64,000 bases of DNA from Pyrofollis japonicus (GTDB lineage: Archaea > Thermoproteota > Thermoprotei_A > Sulfolobales > Pyrodictiaceae): the NCBI RefSeq assembly GCF_033097485.1, contig NZ_AP028634.1, positions 372,001 to 436,000 on the forward strand, given 5' to 3'. Positions 9,582 through 18,465 of this stretch are shown piece after piece; the first letter of the stretch is position 1; every line of letters begins with the position of its first letter. Made by a program: the position numbers and the translations under genes. The notes under the pieces are model-generated. The model saw only the letters and a program-made list of their open reading frames with translations, was not told where the DNA came from and did no database searches.

Positions 9582-10571
9582 CTAAGCTGATCCTACCCCT
9601 CGCAGTTTTTGACCTAGCAGTGTTAGCCAAGCAAGGAATGCACTTAGCTGTATCTCGTCGTCAGCACCTTCTACAAGCCGGAACTGTATCTCACCAGCGT
9701 AATCTGCTATCATGACTCTTAGCTCTTCAGGGAGCTTAAGCTCTTGGCTAAATATTTCTCTATGTATCTGCTTAATTACATCAACTCCGCTAAGCCCATA
9801 GTTTATCATTAATTGGCGTAACTGGTCACGAGCTTTTTGGAACTGACCATCAAGTGCAAGTTTTATCATTTCACGTATCTCGCGTGGATGCGCGAGTCCA
9901 ACAACCTTGTAAACAACATCAGGAGTTACTTTACCTAAGGCTGCAGCAGCTTGTAATATGTTAATAGCCCTACGCATATCGCCTTCACTTATCTCGTATA
10001 TAGTCTCAAGCCCCTCCTCCGTATACTGGCACTTCTCTTGCTCACATATCCACTTTAACCTAGCAATAACATCTTCTTTCTTAAGAGGAGTAAACCTAAA
10101 GACTGCGCAACGAGACTGTATAGGCTCTATTATCTTGCTCGGAAAGTTTGCTATCAGTATGAATCGCGTCGTTGTTGTATACATTTCCATAAGCCTTCTC
10201 AGTGCTTGCTGGGCATCAGCAGTCATATTGTCGGCTTCATCAAGGAGCACTATTTTAAACGGGATGCCTGGCGGTGTCCTGCTACGAGCAAACTCTTTAA
10301 CCTTCGTTCTTATAGTGTCTATACCACGTTCGTCGCTCGCATTGAGTTCAAGCATATACTGTTGATAGTTCTCTCCATAAAGATCGTGCGCAAGCGCATG
10401 AGCAGCAGTTGTCTTACCAGTACCCGGCGGTCCAACGAAGAGCAGATGAGGCATGTTCTTTTCTTCAACAAATTTCTTAAGCCTTTTCACAATCTCCTCT
10501 TGATTAACTATTTCGTCTAAACTTCTTGGCCTATACTTTTCCGCCCATAATAACTCAGATATACTTGACAT
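9582..10571 (-). CDS. rfcS: Replication factor C small subunit
   Basis: AAA+ clamp-loader ATPase subunit. Visible motifs are the RFC box EKYRPRSLDEIV, Walker A GPPGTGKTT, Walker B IVLLDEADN, and the IQSRCAVFRF sensor with the SRC arginine finger that acts on the neighbouring subunit. Length (329 aa) is typical. It is the first gene of a two-gene operon with rfcL. It is divergent from gins23; the 65 bp between the start codons hold both promoters. Confidence 0.97.
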   Translation of the reverse strand: MSSISELLWAEKYRPRSLDEIVNQEEIVKRLKKFVEEKNMPHLLFVGPPGTGKTTAAHALAHDLYGENYQQYMLELNASDERGIDTIRTKVKEFARSRTPPGIPFKIVLLDEADNMTADAQQALRRLMEMYTTTTRFILIANFPSKIIEPIQSRCAVFRFTPLKKEDVIARLKWICEQEKCQYTEEGLETIYEISEGDMRRAINILQAAAALGKVTPDVVYKVVGLAHPREIREMIKLALDGQFQKARDQLRQLMINYGLSGVDVIKQIHREIFSQELKLPEELRVMIADYAGEIQFRLVEGADDEIQLSAFLAWLTLLGQKLRGVGSA

Positions 10572-10636
10572 ACTCGCTAACCCAACTAAGACCTAGTAGA
10601 AATTAAGGCCTATTTTAGGGCAACGAGCCAAGCTAT

Positions 10637-11218
10637 ATGTGGAGGGGGAGAAACATTAACGTTCTAGAAACTAGGTTAAAGTTATTTGAGCTCCAATACT
10701 TTCTAAGGCCTACTCGTGTAATGGTTATCAAAGATTCAAAGAACCTCTACATTGATGGACAAAGCATAGAATTACAAAAAGGCGTAGAAATAGAGATTCC
10801 ATATTGGCTTGCAACTCAACTTGTAAAGGAGGGACTTGTGAAGATTGTTGAATCCCCTCTCAGCCTTGAGGACATTGCAAGAATACACTTCTCAGTAATC
10901 TCTGCGAAAACACCATCAGATCTAGAGCAGCTACCCCAGTACTTTTACCAGGAAGCAAAAACGGTTATCCAAGAACTCGGGGAACGTGCTAAGAAGGAGC
11001 TTGACCCAGCACTTCTTGAAGAAAGGCATCGGATGCTACAATACCTTGTAGAGATAATCGATAAGAGACTGACAATACTGCTACAAAGCCTCCGTAGTCC
11101 GACAAGCATAGCAGAAATAACTTCCCGGCTAACTCCAGAGGAGGAGGCCCTACTAAACCATCTTAGCAATGCGTTAAAAACATGGCGCGAAAAAATTCTA
11201 CCAAGGGCAACCGTTTAG
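10637..11218 (+). CDS. gins23: GINS complex subunit, Gins23 type
   Basis: GINS joins MCM and the Cdc45/GAN homologue in the archaeal replicative helicase complex. The small beta-rich B domain comes first (residues ~28-75: VMVIKDSKNLYIDGQSIEL... PYWLATQLVKEGLVKI), followed by an all-helical A domain (residues ~85-190). B-before-A is the order of Psf2/Psf3-like Gins23; Gins51 has the reverse. It sits directly upstream of mcm, as in Sulfolobus. The start at ATG 10637 is preceded by a GC-poor promoter region. Confidence 0.8.
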   Translation: MWRGRNINVLETRLKLFELQYFLRPTRVMVIKDSKNLYIDGQSIELQKGVEIEIPYWLATQLVKEGLVKIVESPLSLEDIARIHFSVISAKTPSDLEQLPQYFYQEAKTVIQELGERAKKELDPALLEERHRMLQYLVEIIDKRLTILLQSLRSPTSIAEITSRLTPEEEALLNHLSNALKTWREKILPRATV

Positions 11219-11339
11219 AGCATAATTTTAGCGATAGACTTGATTATGCATATCGCATCGTGGCTTATAATAGCAATAAGCCGTGAACAAGATAAGGGGT
11301 ATTAATACCGGGATATGTCTGGTCGGGGTACCAGCCAGC

Positions 11340-13433
11340 ATGCAAAGTATACCTGGGCTTGCTGAAGAAGCGGTTATTGATGCTAGAGAGCGTTTTCATG
11401 AGTTTCTGCGAAGCTTTAGAGACCGCAATGGCAACTATAAGTATAGAGAAAGAATACGCCAAATGATAACTATGGGTCAAAAAAGCCTCATCGTTGAGTA
11501 CAATGATCTCTATATCTTTGACACGAAACTTGCAAGACTGCTAATAGAGCGCCCCGATGAAGTTCTCCGACAAGCAAGCGAAGCGCTAAGAGAGTTTATT
11601 GAAAGCGAGGCACCCGAATACGCTGAAGGCATAGACAGGTTCTACGTACGCGTAAGAGCGCTACCAAAAACCATCCCCCTAAGAAGGCTTCGCAGCGAGT
11701 ACATAGGCAAGCTTGTAATGCTTGAAGGCATACTTGTACGAGCTACGCCTATAAAGGAGAAAATAACGAAAGCCGTGTTCATGCACTGCACACGAGAGCA
11801 AGGATGTCACGAATTCGAATGGCCACCCGAAGGCGAACTCGTAGGCGAGATTCTTGAAAAACCGCCAGCCTGTCCTGTCTGCGGAAGCTCTAGTGGAACC
11901 TTCCGCCTCATACCAGAGAAATCGAAGCTAATTGATTGGCAGCGCATTGTCCTACAAGAAAGACCTGAAGAGATTCCCCCAGGTCAGCTTCCGCGCAGCA
12001 TAGAGGTTGTATTACAAGATGAGCTTGTTGACAGTGCACGCCCTGGCGACAGAGTCACAATTGTCGGCGTTGTAAGAGTTAGGCCCGATACCGCGAAGAA
12101 AAGAGCAGTCTATGATCTCTACATAGATGCGATTCACCTGGAAGTATCTCAAAAACTCTTAGAGGAAGTAATAATTACCAGGGAGGATGAGGAACGCATT
12201 AAAGCACTTGCACGAGATCCCTGGATCCATAAGAAAATTGTGGCCAGCATAGCGCCTGCAATTTATGGGCACTGGGACATTAAGGAAGCGATAGCGCTTG
12301 CACTATTTGGCGGCGTTCCGAAAATTACGCCAGACGGTACTAGGATTAGAGGAGATATTCACGTACTCATTGTAGGCGACCCCGGTACAGCCAAGAGCCA
12401 GTTGCTACAATACGTCGCACGAATAGCCCCCAGAGGCATATATACAACGGGCAAGGGCGCAACCGCTGCCGGTCTAACAGCAGCAGTCATACGAGACAAA
12501 TCAACTGGCGAGTATTATCTCGAAGCAGGAGCCCTGGTACTAGCTGACGGCGGTGTTGCAGCGATAGACGAGATAGACAAAATGAGGGATGAAGACAGAG
12601 TAGCGATACACGAAGCTATGGAGCAACAAACTGTTAGCATTGCAAAAGCAGGAATCGTTGCAAGGCTTAATGCACGGACAACCGTGATAGCTGCAGGAAA
12701 CCCAAAGTTCGGTAGATATTTGACAAACCGCACACTAGCAGATAATATAAACTTACCAGTTACAATCCTCTCAAGGTTCGACTTGATATTTATCCTAAAA
12801 GATAAGCCAAATCCTGAAGAAGACCGACGCGTGGCTCGCCATATCCTGGAAGTCCACAAGGATACTGAGAGGGTTAAACCCGAGATAGAGCCCGAACTCC
12901 TAAAGAAGTACATAAGCTATGCCAGAAGATATGTAAGGCCCAGGCTATCACAAGAAGCAATCCAGCTAATAGAGGACTTCTATGTACAGATGAGACGGAT
13001 GAGCCTCGAATCATCAGATGGAGCCATACCAATAACCCTTAGACAGCTAGAAGCGCTCGTACGCCTCGCTGAAGCCCATGCACGCATGGCGCTAAGAGAC
13101 GAGGTAACCGTTGAAGATGCCGAGGCCGCAGTGAGGCTTATGAAAGCCTTCCTGGAGAGCGCGGGTCTTGACATAGAGAGCGGAAAGATAGATATAGATA
13201 TAATTATGACGGGCAAGCCGAGAAGTAAGCAAGAGAAATTCACAAGAATAATGGAGATAATAGAACAGCTAGAATCAGAAAGCGAAGAGGGGTGCGCAAG
13301 ACTCAAAGAGATACAACGCCGCGCACTAAGTGAAGGCATAGAATCAAATATCGTTGATGAAGCCATTAGAACCATGAGGCGCGACGGCATAATATACGAA
13401 AAGAGTATTGGATGTTACGCGATAGTGAGGTAG
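11340..13433 (+). CDS. mcm: MCM replicative helicase
   Basis: The hexameric 3'-5' helicase that unwinds DNA at the fork. The N-terminal region has a zinc-binding module (CTREQGCHEFEW... CPVCGSSSG). The AAA+ core follows, with Walker A GDPGTAKSQ, Walker B AAIDEIDKM and the arginine finger LSRFDLIF, and a C-terminal winged helix lies at residues ~620-690. The frame is open from GTG 11283, but a TATA-like CTTATAA at about 11265 would place the transcript start near 11290, and the first in-frame ATG (11340) matches the usual MCM N-terminus. The gene follows gins23 by about 120 bp. Confidence 0.95.
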   Translation: MQSIPGLAEEAVIDARERFHEFLRSFRDRNGNYKYRERIRQMITMGQKSLIVEYNDLYIFDTKLARLLIERPDEVLRQASEALREFIESEAPEYAEGIDRFYVRVRALPKTIPLRRLRSEYIGKLVMLEGILVRATPIKEKITKAVFMHCTREQGCHEFEWPPEGELVGEILEKPPACPVCGSSSGTFRLIPEKSKLIDWQRIVLQERPEEIPPGQLPRSIEVVLQDELVDSARPGDRVTIVGVVRVRPDTAKKRAVYDLYIDAIHLEVSQKLLEEVIITREDEERIKALARDPWIHKKIVASIAPAIYGHWDIKEAIALALFGGVPKITPDGTRIRGDIHVLIVGDPGTAKSQLLQYVARIAPRGIYTTGKGATAAGLTAAVIRDKSTGEYYLEAGALVLADGGVAAIDEIDKMRDEDRVAIHEAMEQQTVSIAKAGIVARLNARTTVIAAGNPKFGRYLTNRTLADNINLPVTILSRFDLIFILKDKPNPEEDRRVARHILEVHKDTERVKPEIEPELLKKYISYARRYVRPRLSQEAIQLIEDFYVQMRRMSLESSDGAIPITLRQLEALVRLAEAHARMALRDEVTVEDAEAAVRLMKAFLESAGLDIESGKIDIDIIMTGKPRSKQEKFTRIMEIIEQLESESEEGCARLKEIQRRALSEGIESNIVDEAIRTMRRDGIIYEKSIGCYAIVR

Positions 13434-13456
13434 GCTAAAACCAAATTATTACAGTA

Positions 13457-13741
13457 TTACTTGCCTTCTTCGCTACTTTCTCCCTCGAAAAGCTCCAGAC
13501 AGCCCTCCTTCTCCAGCCTTAGCCTCCACAAATTAACCGGCATCCACATAATCCAGGCAGGTATTCGCTTTATGAACTCGTATGCTTCCTCCCACGTCTC
13601 CAGGCCAAGTCTTTTTGCTAGTTCTTCTAGGCTCATAGGCCTATGAAGATATTCATGAACAATTTCAAGTATCTGAGGCGTTATAAAGATTTGCTTCTCT
13701 CCTATGGTGACAATATACTCCTTGCACTTTTCGCTCGCCAC
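13457..13741 (-). CDS. Small conserved protein, HTH-like, unknown function
   Basis: A 94-aa protein in which residues ~20-60 (QILEIVHEYLHRPMSLEELAKRLGLETWEEAYEFI) read like a short helical DNA-binding or regulatory domain. The C-terminus is acidic. It is convergent with mcm, with 23 bp between the stop codons. I do not recognise a named family. The clean coding pattern and lack of a competing frame support it as a real gene. Confidence 0.55.
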   Translation of the reverse strand: MASEKCKEYIVTIGEKQIFITPQILEIVHEYLHRPMSLEELAKRLGLETWEEAYEFIKRIPAWIMWMPVNLWRLRLEKEGCLELFEGESSEEGK

Positions 13742-13897
13742 TTTAACCTACCCCGTCTAACCAGCACCTAAGAGACCGAGACTTTTAACCTCATCTAGTC
13801 TTAGAGGCGGCGGTACCCGGGGGCGGAAGTTAAATGCTTGCACATCATTTTTCAGCGCTGGAACGCGCGGGCATCCCGCCATTATATTATGTTTTAG

Positions 13898-13912
13898 GGG
13901 AGAGTAACTCCC
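13898..13912 (-). terminator. Hairpin after the THEP1 gene
   Basis: A 5-bp perfect stem with a 5-nt loop (GGGAG/CTCCC) lies 10 nt beyond the stop of the minus-strand NTPase gene. It could help 3'-end formation. Archaeal termination mostly needs only T-runs, so this is tentative. Confidence 0.3.
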
Positions 13913-13922
13913 GTTATGAATT

Positions 13923-14498
13923 TTAATCTATAGAATGTCGGGGCTTGTCTCTTTGTCTTTCCGCAAGAATGTTCTTAGTCAATGAATAAATCTTATTGAC
14001 AAGCTGATCTCTATTCTCAAGCGTTACTTCAAACCAATATCCATATCGACGCAGCAAGGGTGTAATTATTTGATCTGATAATCGATAATGTGCTACAAAT
14101 ATACCCGGCTTGAGGCTCTTAAGGACTCGAAGTATCTGCGATCTTATTCCTCGGAGCCTCAACTCAATAGGGCCTATCTCGTCTATAACAACAAGGTCGG
14201 CTTTATCCGAGTTACGGAGCGCTTCTTCAACAACCTTCTCGGCTTCATAACACGTAGTGTATCTTCCAACTCGGGGACCATCACATCCTGAGATACGGGC
14301 AAGCCATCCTCGTATGGTTCCATCAATGCTTGTTATTTGAAAACCTATACGTTTGCCTCCTTCACGTACCTCGGGACAGTAAAATCCAGCAACACGTATG
14401 CCGTCATGAACTAGTTTGCTTACTACGCGTTTAACTAGTGTTGTCTTACCTACGCCTGGGCGACCAGTTATTACTATGAAGACCTTGCTAGATGACAT
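13923..14498 (-). CDS. THEP1-family nucleoside-triphosphatase
   Basis: A P-loop NTPase of the THEP1/NTPase_1 family, hydrolysing various NTPs in vitro; its cellular role is unsettled. Walker A ITGRPGVGKTTLVK is at the N-terminus, the family segment GIRVAGFYCPEVREGGKRIGF follows, and the Walker B-like stretch is LVVIDEIGPIEL. Length (191 aa) is typical. It lies 22 bp downstream of the permuted GTPase gene on the same strand, so the two probably form an operon. Confidence 0.88.
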   Translation of the reverse strand: MSSSKVFIVITGRPGVGKTTLVKRVVSKLVHDGIRVAGFYCPEVREGGKRIGFQITSIDGTIRGWLARISGCDGPRVGRYTTCYEAEKVVEEALRNSDKADLVVIDEIGPIELRLRGIRSQILRVLKSLKPGIFVAHYRLSDQIITPLLRRYGYWFEVTLENRDQLVNKIYSLTKNILAERQRDKPRHSID

Positions 14499-14520
14499 TT
14501 ACTCCCTCCTTGTTCTAGCA

Positions 14521-15339
14521 CTAGGATTTTGCAGCCTTTCTTTGTTTTTGTAAAAGGTATTCTTCGGGCGGTACATAGAAGAGTAGTTTACCTTTATGGT
14601 AGTCACGTATCACAGTTCTAGCCGCTTCCTCTATTAATGGCTCGCCATCACTCTTATAACGCCATCCACGCTTAATTGCTATGAGTTCAAGTATCTTATA
14701 GGGATCTGTCTCAGATATGCCATAAGCTTCTACAACGCTGTTCGGATTATATTCTAATGCACGCTTGAGTAACATAACTGCCGGCTTTACGGGATCACTT
14801 AGCTGTTCAGGGGGCCGCCCTCTTATTATTGACTCAAGAGGGCCTCCTTCAATAGGTATAACGCCTGGCGTGTCTATCATGTACAGATTCTCGCCTATTT
14901 TGTATAGTTGTGCATGGGTAGTATAGCCAGGACTCCCTGGAATTGGACTTGTAGAAGCGCTATGTCTCCCTTTTAAGGCATTTATTATAGTTGACTTACC
15001 GGTCTTAGGGAACCCCACTACTGCAACTATTGTAGGCGTGACATCGGATACCTCTCTTATAGCTTTACGCAGCTTCCGCGTACCCTTATGATCTCTTGCC
15101 GCCATGTAAACGGTTTTGTATCCTTGATCCTCGAATATTCTCTTCCACTTCTCAGCTACATCACGAGGTACAAGATCGCTCTTGTTAATCACAATTATCA
15201 GTTTCTTACCCATACCCTGCACTATTCTCTCAAGGCGCTTACTTCGCGTCGATAAAGGGTCCCGTGCATCAACGACTTCTAGTACCACATCTGCTCTACG
15301 TATAACCCATATTAGTGAACGCCACGATGCAAGTATCAA
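14521..15339 (-). CDS. Circularly permuted GTPase (YlqF/NOG2-like)
   Basis: A GTPase of the HSR1/MMR1 group, thought to act in large ribosomal subunit assembly. The G motifs are permuted: G4 (VINKSDL, residues ~47-53) comes before G1 (GFPKTGKST, ~110-118) and G3 (DTPG, ~157-160), the hallmark of this group. The N-terminal DVVLEVVDARDPLSTRSKRLE is also characteristic. Length is 272 aa. It precedes the THEP1 gene on the minus strand. The exact bacterial or eukaryotic counterpart cannot be fixed from the sequence alone. Confidence 0.88.
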   Translation of the reverse strand: MILASWRSLIWVIRRADVVLEVVDARDPLSTRSKRLERIVQGMGKKLIIVINKSDLVPRDVAEKWKRIFEDQGYKTVYMAARDHKGTRKLRKAIREVSDVTPTIVAVVGFPKTGKSTIINALKGRHSASTSPIPGSPGYTTHAQLYKIGENLYMIDTPGVIPIEGGPLESIIRGRPPEQLSDPVKPAVMLLKRALEYNPNSVVEAYGISETDPYKILELIAIKRGWRYKSDGEPLIEEAARTVIRDYHKGKLLFYVPPEEYLLQKQRKAAKS

Positions 15340-15441
15340 TGCAATCTCCCATAAAGACTCCTAAAAGACTACGTCCATATAGGGGATATTTTCTTTTCCT
15401 ACTACTATCTACACGTTTATATATTGACTTAAAAGAGCTGG

Positions 15442-17856
15442 TTATTTCTTTTGTTGCTTGAAGAATTCGAAGAGGCTTCTCTGTCCTGTTGCCACTGATT
15501 TTAGCTGGTTCTCGGTTACACCGAAGTATCCTAGGATACGAAGCGCTGCTGGAATTATCTGTCTATCTATGTAGTAGTCTACATCAATGTCACTAGGCTT
15601 TACCATGAAGTAGGGATATGCTCTGCTAGATATGTTTCCTTTACCCTTGACTATAACATAGCCTATTTTGTCGCCAACTGACACCTCGAATCCTGCTTCT
15701 TTCATTCTCCTTGCTGCAACTACGTGGGGTGCTTCGTGTTCGTATTCTTCTAGTTTTTTGCTAAGTGTTTTCCATATTATGAGTTTCTCTATGGGTATTT
15801 TACCTTCTTTAAGCTCTTTAATGACCTTTCTGACGTATTCGATGGCTTTATTGACATCGCCAGTCTTTAGGACTATTTCGGCTGTTGTTGCTTGTACTTC
15901 CTTGGCTAGGTCGCACCAGTCTCCGCGAACAGCTTCAAAGCCGACAATATCGATGCGTCCGTCTTCTAGTATTCCTGCATATCGCTTCTTGGCCTCAGTG
16001 AAGAATACTCTCTTGTATATCTTATCGATTTTTATTTCAAAGCCGAGCTCTTTTTCAACGAATTCTATAAGCTTTTGGACCTTTTCAGGATCGTAAGTTA
16101 CGAATAGGGAATCTGTGTCTCCGTAGATTACTTTGAGCCCTAGCTTCCTCGCATATTCAATCGCTGTTAGAATTAGTTGCCTTCCCCATGCTGTCACGGC
16201 TTCTGCACAGCGTCTACAGTACCATCTTGCACCCGTCCACCCCATATAACCATAACTCGCATTAGCAAGTACTTTGAGTGCTTTCTGCCTCTCATCAAGA
16301 AGCTTGTATTCTGGGCTGTCTGGAGGATATTTTTTCATTTCCTTCCTTACTTTTTTCCTAAGATCTATGAGATTTATGAGAACTGTTTTGAAGAAACCAG
16401 GTGGTTCTTTTCGGAACCTATGACCTACCTCTGGGGCTACATAGCATCCTCCATATTTTTCACACTCCGAGGGATCGTCTACTATCGTATCAGGGCCTAC
16501 ATTATATTTTATCATTATATTGGGATACATGGAGCTGAAGTCTAGTACCGCGATATTTTCATGAATGCCCTTAAGGGGTTTAAGCACGATTGCGCCTCTA
16601 TAGCTTTCCTCACGCCTCTCAACCCGATTTGGTACAAGCTCGTTCATATCGTATGCTGCTCTAATAAGGTACCATTCGAGGCGGAATCCAACACCCATTG
16701 CACCGACTTGGTCCAGAGGCACACCTGTAACAGATGAGAGCTGGATTGCGAACGGTAGTAGTTTTTCACCAAGCCCGTATGTCGAAACAACGTCATCTAA
16801 AGCATACTGCTTAAGCAACGGGCGTTTTTGCGGATCATCCCAGTATTCCGGAATTCTCCACCATTCTATGAGAACTCTTTCGCTCTTTTTCATGACGCCA
16901 AGATACTCGGCTACTTCTTCAAGGGTTTTGATCTTTATTTCATGCATTTCTTCCGCGTAATCATAGAGGTCTACATTAAGTCTTCCGGGTACTGAGATGT
17001 GGCCGTGAACGCTTGTTGTTGGTTCAGCTCCAACACGTCTACTGACGTCAAGCTTTATGCCGAGCCTACGAGCCCTGTTAAGGAGGTAAGGCCAGTCGAA
17101 ATTGTTGTTATTGTATCCAACTATTATGTCCGGATCAAAGTTCTTTATATAGTTGATAAATTCTTTAATCGGTTTTCGATCATCATAGCCATCTGCTTCG
17201 AATAGTTCTTTATTCCCGTCGGAATCCATTACGGCTATTATTATTATCGGGTCAGTGTTGGGATTGGGGCTGCCTCTCTTACTGTATACTTCTATATCAA
17301 ACGCGAGAATTCGCAGCTTAGATATCAGATCGCGCGACTTGTCTTCAGCTACTGGAACCGGGTCAGACAATACGTTAAAGGCTTTATCTACTCGATACCC
17401 TATGGGCTTCTTTATTTCTTCAACCTCAACCTCGTAGACGTGGAAAGGAAACAAATGCTTATCTATTAAGTATCTCATTGCAAAACGTATGTCTGCTTCA
17501 AGTACTTCTTCTACTTCTTCAAGACGTCGTACTTCTTCTCGATACGTTCTAACATACTCTGGTATAACTGTAACTATTCTTGCGGCTTTACGTGGTCTGC
17601 CAAAGTACTTTTTGTCTACTACTCTAGTATCTATGATCGGGCTTGCTGGCTTACTGAACATTCTTATGCGGCTCAAAACTCTATCATAGTCAGTTACATC
17701 TTTCACTAATAGCGCGTAAAAATATGGTCTAAATCTCTTATCAAAAAGAACTACTCTTTCACCAGTATCCAGTATACCCCATAGAACTATTACGGGCTCC
17801 TTGCCTATGATCTCATAGCTTGAATCAAGAAGCATAAATTCAATCTTTGTACTCAA
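15442..17856 (-). CDS. polB: DNA polymerase family B
   Basis: Replicative DNA polymerase with proofreading. The 804-aa protein has exonuclease motif I (AFDIEVYS), exo II (VGYNNNNFDWPYL), exo III with the YALDDVVST segment, the polymerase motifs A (DFSSMYPNIM), B (KVLANASYGYMGW) and C (YGDTDSLF), and a C-terminal thumb. The N-terminus (IEFMLLDSSYEIIGKEP) closely recalls Pyrodictium occultum PolB, which supports the taxonomic placement. It ends FEFFKQQKK, compatible with a PCNA-binding tail. A GNAT gene lies just upstream on the same strand. Confidence 0.97.
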   Translation of the reverse strand: MSTKIEFMLLDSSYEIIGKEPVIVLWGILDTGERVVLFDKRFRPYFYALLVKDVTDYDRVLSRIRMFSKPASPIIDTRVVDKKYFGRPRKAARIVTVIPEYVRTYREEVRRLEEVEEVLEADIRFAMRYLIDKHLFPFHVYEVEVEEIKKPIGYRVDKAFNVLSDPVPVAEDKSRDLISKLRILAFDIEVYSKRGSPNPNTDPIIIIAVMDSDGNKELFEADGYDDRKPIKEFINYIKNFDPDIIVGYNNNNFDWPYLLNRARRLGIKLDVSRRVGAEPTTSVHGHISVPGRLNVDLYDYAEEMHEIKIKTLEEVAEYLGVMKKSERVLIEWWRIPEYWDDPQKRPLLKQYALDDVVSTYGLGEKLLPFAIQLSSVTGVPLDQVGAMGVGFRLEWYLIRAAYDMNELVPNRVERREESYRGAIVLKPLKGIHENIAVLDFSSMYPNIMIKYNVGPDTIVDDPSECEKYGGCYVAPEVGHRFRKEPPGFFKTVLINLIDLRKKVRKEMKKYPPDSPEYKLLDERQKALKVLANASYGYMGWTGARWYCRRCAEAVTAWGRQLILTAIEYARKLGLKVIYGDTDSLFVTYDPEKVQKLIEFVEKELGFEIKIDKIYKRVFFTEAKKRYAGILEDGRIDIVGFEAVRGDWCDLAKEVQATTAEIVLKTGDVNKAIEYVRKVIKELKEGKIPIEKLIIWKTLSKKLEEYEHEAPHVVAARRMKEAGFEVSVGDKIGYVIVKGKGNISSRAYPYFMVKPSDIDVDYYIDRQIIPAALRILGYFGVTENQLKSVATGQRSLFEFFKQQKK

Positions 17857-17892
17857 CCCCTATACCCATAAACTGTATATGATATGAGAAGC

Positions 17893-18381
17893 TTATTTCT
17901 GATACCTCCACAACCTCGTCTCTCCGGTTCTGAGCATAACGAGTGCATGATCGTTCTTACCGTAATAGTCACGTATGAATCCAATATAAGCGAAACTATT
18001 ACGTACATACAGTAATTGTGCAATGGTGTTCATGTAACTCACTTCGAGTAAGTAATTCTGGAAACCTTTTTCCTCACATAGTTCAAACAAGCTTTGCAAC
18101 AAAGCTGTACCCACTTTGCGGCGACGACAATCCTTCCGAACAGCTATTGAAGCTATATGGCAAACACCTCCACGAAGCGGAACAGCGACAATATACCCGT
18201 CTACATATCCATTATCGTCGAAAGACACTAGAAAAGAATCACCATTGCCGCTAAGGCTGTATAGTATATCGAGATACCATCGAGGATAGGGCTTGTTGAA
18301 TGATTCAAGCTCAATTACGTAGACCTGATCAAGATCGTCTTTGTCAGCATTTCTTACTAGTATACCACAGTGCAAACACAT
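17893..18381 (-). CDS. GNAT acetyltransferase, RimI/Ard1-like
   Basis: Probable protein N-terminal acetyltransferase. The GNAT core is clear: ILVRNADKDDLDQVYVIE at the N-terminus, VCHIASIAVRKDCRRRKVGTALL with the acetyl-CoA loop (RRRKVGTA, a Q/RxxGxG/A motif), then LLEVSYMNTIAQLLYVRNSFAYIGFIRDYYG, typical of RimI/NAT enzymes. The frame is open to 18495 but that extension overlaps the divergent pelota gene; ATG at 18381 gives 162 aa, normal for the family. It is followed by polB after 36 bp. Confidence 0.85.
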   Translation of the reverse strand: MCLHCGILVRNADKDDLDQVYVIELESFNKPYPRWYLDILYSLSGNGDSFLVSFDDNGYVDGYIVAVPLRGGVCHIASIAVRKDCRRRKVGTALLQSLFELCEEKGFQNYLLEVSYMNTIAQLLYVRNSFAYIGFIRDYYGKNDHALVMLRTGETRLWRYQK

Positions 18382-18465
18382 TCCCGTATATGTAAGCTTC
18401 GAGAGGGTTCTCTTGTAAATTATTAGCCAAGCTTTTACACTATAAGCCAAGCGGGGTCTAGGATA

